A model generated the notes under the pieces. The model was given only the letters and a program-made list of their open reading frames with translations. It did no database searches and had not been told where the DNA came from. Shown piece by piece: positions 61,223-64,000 of a stretch of DNA of 64,000 nucleotides (within the stretch, counting starts at the first letter, position 1; the number at the start of each line of letters is the position of its first letter). The translations under genes were made by a program, and so were the position numbers. Source of the stretch: an uncultured Clostridia bacterium (GTDB taxonomy: Bacteria; Bacillota; Clostridia; UBA1381); NCBI GenBank assembly GCA_934501535.1, contig CAKSUM010000001.1, positions 1 through 64,000 of the forward strand. Reading direction: 5' to 3'.

Positions 61223-61897
61223 ATGAAAAAAGAAAAATTGACTGCTGCGGCAAGTATCGGAATTATTCTTGCATTTGCTCTCATTTTGGTGTTTCCGCAA
61301 AGCCGAGATATGTTCAAAACCGCGTCCGGAACGCACCCGTTCGTGATGGGATTTATCAAATTCGGACTCATGGCAACGGTCGGAGAAATCATTGCACTGC
61401 GAATTTCAAAAAAAGAATGGATTGTCCCGTCATTTTTAGGCATGCGTGCTTTAATTTGGGGATTAATCGGCGTTGCTATAACATTTATGATGAAAACCTA
61501 TGCCGGCGGCGTGTCTGTATTGACCTCTGTGAACATGCAGACAGGCGCACCTTCCCTGCTCTCCGCCGGTGAAAAAGGAACCGTTCTGAATAAATTTCTG
61601 ACAGCATTTTACACGAGTGCAATTATGAATTTAACATTCGGACCTACATTCATGGCATTTCATAAATGTACAGACAAAGTTCTCGAATTAAAATCCTCCG
61701 GCATGCCGCACAAAGCACTTGATGCAGTGTCCGCCGTTGACTGGCAGACCTTTGTCGGCTTTACACTTTTTAAAACAATTCCCATTTTCTGGATTCCGGC
61801 ACATACAATCACTTTCATGCTGCCGTCCGAATACCAGGTTATTATGGCAGCGGCACTTTCCGTCGCTTTGGGAATAATATTAAGTCTGAAAAAATAA
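61223..61897 (+). CDS. Integral membrane protein, possible aryl-acid transporter
   Basis: A 224-residue protein with about six hydrophobic segments that I do not recognise. Seen: AASIGIILAFALILVFP, FGLMATVGEIIAL, LIWGLIGVAITFMM and TFVGFTLFKTIPIFWIP. There is one likely re-entrant Gly-rich stretch (TYAGGVSVLTSVNMQTGAPS). It is 18 bp after the ACT gene, with GGAGGAAAGG, and ends the T-box operon. Position suggests uptake of arylacetates or export of tyrosine-like products; this is inference only. Confidence 0.6.
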   Translation: MKKEKLTAAASIGIILAFALILVFPQSRDMFKTASGTHPFVMGFIKFGLMATVGEIIALRISKKEWIVPSFLGMRALIWGLIGVAITFMMKTYAGGVSVLTSVNMQTGAPSLLSAGEKGTVLNKFLTAFYTSAIMNLTFGPTFMAFHKCTDKVLELKSSGMPHKALDAVSAVDWQTFVGFTLFKTIPIFWIPAHTITFMLPSEYQVIMAAALSVALGIILSLKK

Positions 61898-61980
61898 TTT
61901 GTGCCGTACCGCTCGGTATTCCACGGTGATAACATTGCATACATATCGGATAGAGTTGTTATCTCAAAACCGTCCCGGGT

Positions 61981-62076
61981 GTTTACAGGTTTGCTTGCTC
62001 ACAGGCTTGCTTGTTTACGGTCTTGATTGCTCACAAGGCTGCTCGTTTACAAGTCCGTTTTGCCTACAGGCTTACC
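61981..62076. repeat. Three tandem 32-bp imperfect repeats
   Basis: Units start at 61981, 62013 and 62045 with GTTTAC, each of 32 bp and made of two related 16-bp halves (pattern GTTTACAGGTTTGCTT then GCTCACAGGCTTGCTT). No spacers and no gene. They lie in the 267-bp gap between the T-box operon and yjdF; apart from these and the terminator, nothing else is seen there. Confidence 0.8.
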
Positions 62077-62149
62077 CGGTGCACCCACCACGGCACTTCA
62101 ATAACTTAACAGCGGTACTTTTACAGCCGCTTATACAGACATTTTACGC

Positions 62150-62186
62150 AAAAACATCGGAGCATTACCTGCCCCGATGTTTTTCT
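62150..62186. terminator. Terminator overlapping the yjdF stop codon
   Basis: AAAACATCGG/CCGATGTTTT with an 11-nt loop, flanked by A- and T-runs, works on either strand. The yjdF stop codon lies in its loop. Confidence 0.8.
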
Positions 62187-62581
62187 TTTCGTTTAAGCTG
62201 CTTTAGCTCAAATTGATGTTCTTTTTCCGCATTGCGTCTTTCTTTGCCAATCGCTTTTCGTTCCGCTTTATTTTCCTCGCGCTGCAGTTGCAATGCCTGC
62301 TGCGATTTTGTACTCATTCCCCAAAAAACTGATTGTTTGCTCAATTCGCGTTGGATTCGTTTCGGATTTTTAGCTGTTCTGCGCATAACCGCGTCAACAG
62401 GCGGGCTGAACCTGAGACCGTCATATTCCCTGAGAATAAATTGCCATATCTCGCCGTCTTTCGGTTCCGCACCGAATACAACCCTGCACACGTATAACTT
62501 ACCGTCATCAAAACGTTCAAAAATTCCCGTCCAGAACGGTTCATCAAAATAAACTGTGAGCTTACCCGACGTAACTTTCAT
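62165..62581 (-). CDS. yjdF: YjdF family protein (DUF2992)
   Basis: A 138-residue protein of the DUF2992/YjdF family, function unknown. Seen: LTVYFDEPFWTGIFERFDDG and VVFGAEPKDGEIWQF in the beta N-terminal domain, and the basic helix tail ending KHRGR, as in Bacillus YjdF. In many Bacillota its mRNA carries a riboswitch for azaaromatic compounds, so a role in response to such toxins is likely. The start at 62581 follows GGAGGGTTTC; a longer frame has no ribosome site. Confidence 0.92.
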   Translation of the reverse strand: MKVTSGKLTVYFDEPFWTGIFERFDDGKLYVCRVVFGAEPKDGEIWQFILREYDGLRFSPPVDAVMRRTAKNPKRIQRELSKQSVFWGMSTKSQQALQLQREENKAERKAIGKERRNAEKEHQFELKQLKRKEKHRGR

Positions 62582-62584
62582 AAT

Positions 62585-62700
62585 GAAACCCTCCTCAAAT
62601 AATTCATTCACAGGAACGGACAACCCGGAGGGGAAGGTTACTTACCCGAATTTTGAACTCGGACGGCCGGGCTACCTACCGGCTCTGGCATATATGATAT
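62585..62700 (-). ncRNA. Candidate yjdF riboswitch (azaaromatic sensor)
   Basis: The 5' region of yjdF holds a compact set of stems: CCGGC/GCCGG around a GTAGGTAG loop (62664-62684), CCGA/TCGG (62646-62662) and a segment CCCTCC (62627-62632 on the minus strand) exactly complementary to the yjdF Shine-Dalgarno GGAGGG (62589-62594). This fits a translation-controlling riboswitch. The call rests on gene identity, position and visible pairing, not on alignment to the family model. Confidence 0.65.
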
Positions 62701-62822
62701 GCGTTGCGTTTTTATCCTGCAGTTATATATTACTGTATTTATAATTCTTGTTATGAGTTTTTTGCCGCATAACCGATTTAAGTAAAACTTATCCGGAAAA
62801 ATATATAGATAATCAGTAAAAC

Positions 62823-62898
62823 AAGTGCGCATAATGACGGCGTCCTGCACACGAAAACTCATATGCATTTCCGCAATTCCGCCATTAAATGCGCACTT
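62823..62898. repeat. Imperfect inverted repeat downstream of tyrS
   Basis: Arms AAGTGCGCAT and ATGCGCACTT, extended inward by ATG and CGGCG-like pairs, enclose about 56 bp. It could fold in tyrS 3' mRNA as a long stem, and its minus-strand end runs into GTTTTACT, so it may act as a terminator, or it may be a small mobile repeat. Confidence 0.6.
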
Positions 62899-62917
62899 AT
62901 ACCTCAAACAATTTCGG

Positions 62918-64000
62918 CTATTTTAATATTACGCGATGGAACACCTTTTTGCCTTTTTTGACAATCATTCCGTCATCACCGATGAAGCTGTTGTCCAGAA
63001 CCATATTAACATCTGTAACCTTGTTATCGTTAACAGACAGACCGTTCTGCTGAATTAAGCGTCTGCCCTCAGCTTTTGAGGCGACAAGCTTAATTTCGGT
63101 GAGCAAATCCAAAATGCCTTTACCGTCGAGAGTTTCCACCTCTGTTGTAGGCATATCCGCACTTACGCCGCCTCCGGCAAAAACTGCCTCGGCAGCTGCC
63201 TGCACCTGGTTTGCAATTTCTTCACCGTGCACCATTTTGGTAACTTCGTATGCAAGGCGTTTTTTTGCTTTATTAAGTTCTGCGCCTTCCCATTTTTCCA
63301 TCTCACGGATTTCGTCCATAGGAACAAATGTTACAAGCTTCAGGCACTTAATTACATCAGCGTCCTGCACATTAACCCAATACTGATAGAAGTCATACGG
63401 TTTGCATTTTTCCGGATCGAGCCACAGCGCACCTTTAGCGGTTTTACCCATCTTCTTACCTTCCGAAGTGGTTAAAAGTGTGAACGTCATGCCATATGTC
63501 TGAGTCTGGTCTTTTCTTCGGCACAGCTCAATTCCGCCCAGAATGTTGGACCATTGGTCATCTCCGCCCAGCTCAATTTTACAGCCGTATTTACGGTTAA
63601 GCATCAGAAAGTCATAACTCTGCATGAGCATATAGTTAAACTCCAGAAAAGACAGACCTTTTTCAAGTCTTTGTTTGAAACATTCTGCGGTCAGCATCTT
63701 ATTTACGGAGAAACATGAACCTATGTCACGGATAAATTCCACATAATTCAAATCCAGCAGCCAATCGGCGTTATTAACCATAATTGCCTTGCCCTCAGAG
63801 AAATCAATTACCCTTGAAAGCTGTTTTTTAAAGCGTTCGCAGTTATGGTCAATGACTTCCTTTGTCATCAATTGACGCATATCCGTTCTGCCGGACGGGT
63901 CACCGATGTGACCTGTACCTCCGCCTACAAGCGCAATCGGCCTATGACCGTGATCCTGCATATGCTTCATTACCACCATCTGCAGAAAATGTCCGACATG
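62918..64000 (-). CDS. tyrS: Tyrosyl-tRNA synthetase (5' end outside window)
   Basis: Partial: at least 360 residues, lacking the first residues beyond 64000. In frame from the edge are HVGHF (HIGH motif), VGGGTGHIGDPSGRTDMR, GGDDQWSNILGG, KMGKTAKGALWL (KMSKS motif variant) and a C-terminal S4 RNA-binding domain (AEGRRLIQQNGLSVNDNKV). It charges tRNA-Tyr. The gene is near an operon controlled by uncharged tRNA-Tyr; its own leader lies outside the window. Confidence 0.96.
   Translation of the reverse strand, partial: HVGHFLQMVVMKHMQDHGHRPIALVGGGTGHIGDPSGRTDMRQLMTKEVIDHNCERFKKQLSRVIDFSEGKAIMVNNADWLLDLNYVEFIRDIGSCFSVNKMLTAECFKQRLEKGLSFLEFNYMLMQSYDFLMLNRKYGCKIELGGDDQWSNILGGIELCRRKDQTQTYGMTFTLLTTSEGKKMGKTAKGALWLDPEKCKPYDFYQYWVNVQDADVIKCLKLVTFVPMDEIREMEKWEGAELNKAKKRLAYEVTKMVHGEEIANQVQAAAEAVFAGGGVSADMPTTEVETLDGKGILDLLTEIKLVASKAEGRRLIQQNGLSVNDNKVTDVNMVLDNSFIGDDGMIVKKGKKVFHRVILK

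Noticed and set aside
61981..62076. Possible CRISPR array
   Set aside because: The repeats are directly joined without spacers, are imperfect, and no cas gene is present.
61899..62216. Plus-strand open frame after the T-box operon
   Set aside because: Its sequence comes from the 32-bp tandem repeats and the terminator; no ribosome site and low-complexity translation.
62823..62898. Integron attC site
   Set aside because: The arms are long and nearly perfect and lack the R and L box consensus; no integrase or cassette array is near.

Overview
The window reads as a chromosomal segment of an anaerobic member of the Bacillota, most likely class Clostridia from a gut or rumen habitat. This is inferred from the HrcA/CIRCE heat-shock operon, T-box control, a WalR/WalK system with YycH and YycI, a SpoIIIE-type FtsK, small clostridial families (DUF4250, a CD1247-like zinc-ribbon protein), ferredoxin-dependent 2-oxoacid chemistry, and many near-consensus sigma-A promoters (TTGACA-17-TATAAT). 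No rRNA or tRNA gene, CRISPR array, insertion sequence or prophage was found. Genes are dense and lie in long co-directional operons.

Layout. 1-2.3 kb (minus): a two-gene carbohydrate operon (SGNH esterase, GH28-like pectin-fold glycosidase) behind a consensus promoter and an 18-bp operator-like palindrome. 2.4-7.5 kb (minus): arginine operon argC-argJ-argB-argD-argF with ARG-box-like sites and a terminator. 7.7-8.8 kb (plus): EamA transporter overlapping a DUF4250 gene. 8.8-13.6 kb (minus): hrcA-grpE-dnaK-dnaJ with CIRCE, preceded by hemW. 15-24 kb (minus): core operon pyrH-frr-uppS-cdsA-dxr-rseP-ispG-aroQ-peptidase-efp-CD1247-like. 24-32.5 kb (minus): ftsK-ygiQ-folD-galK-large membrane protein. 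32.7-38.1 kb (plus): walR-walK, a small secreted protein behind a perfect WalR box, then yycH-yycI; a LysE exporter follows. 39-45.7 kb (minus): TetR regulator, MMPL/RND transporter and a giant GLUG/coiled-coil surface protein. 45.8-51.8 kb (minus): a four-gene operon behind a branched-chain amino-acid leader-peptide attenuator. 51.9-55.1 kb (minus): alpha/beta hydrolase, glycerol-1-phosphate dehydrogenase and a serine hydrolase. 55.1-61.9 kb (plus): a tyrosine-type T-box operon with two acyl/aryl-CoA ligases, indolepyruvate:ferredoxin oxidoreductase (iorAB), a double-ACT protein and a membrane protein. 62-64 kb (minus): yjdF with its candidate riboswitch, and tyrS, which runs off the window.

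Two systems deserve most attention. (1) The tyrosine T-box operon should switch on when tRNA-Tyr is uncharged. That suits synthesis rather than breakdown: arylacetate to arylacetyl-CoA by the ligases, then reductive carboxylation by IorAB to the arylpyruvate, then transamination to tyrosine. (2) The attenuated operon carries a 31-residue leader peptide with 12 Leu/Ile/Val codons and a strong terminator. Behind it are a LeuA-like protein whose catalytic HxH motif is changed to CxE, a single polypeptide fusing a xylose-isomerase-like TIM barrel to an AMP-forming acyl-CoA ligase, a branched-chain aminotransferase and an amidohydrolase. I know no described pathway with this set. All functional statements are read from the sequence and family knowledge; no searches were run.
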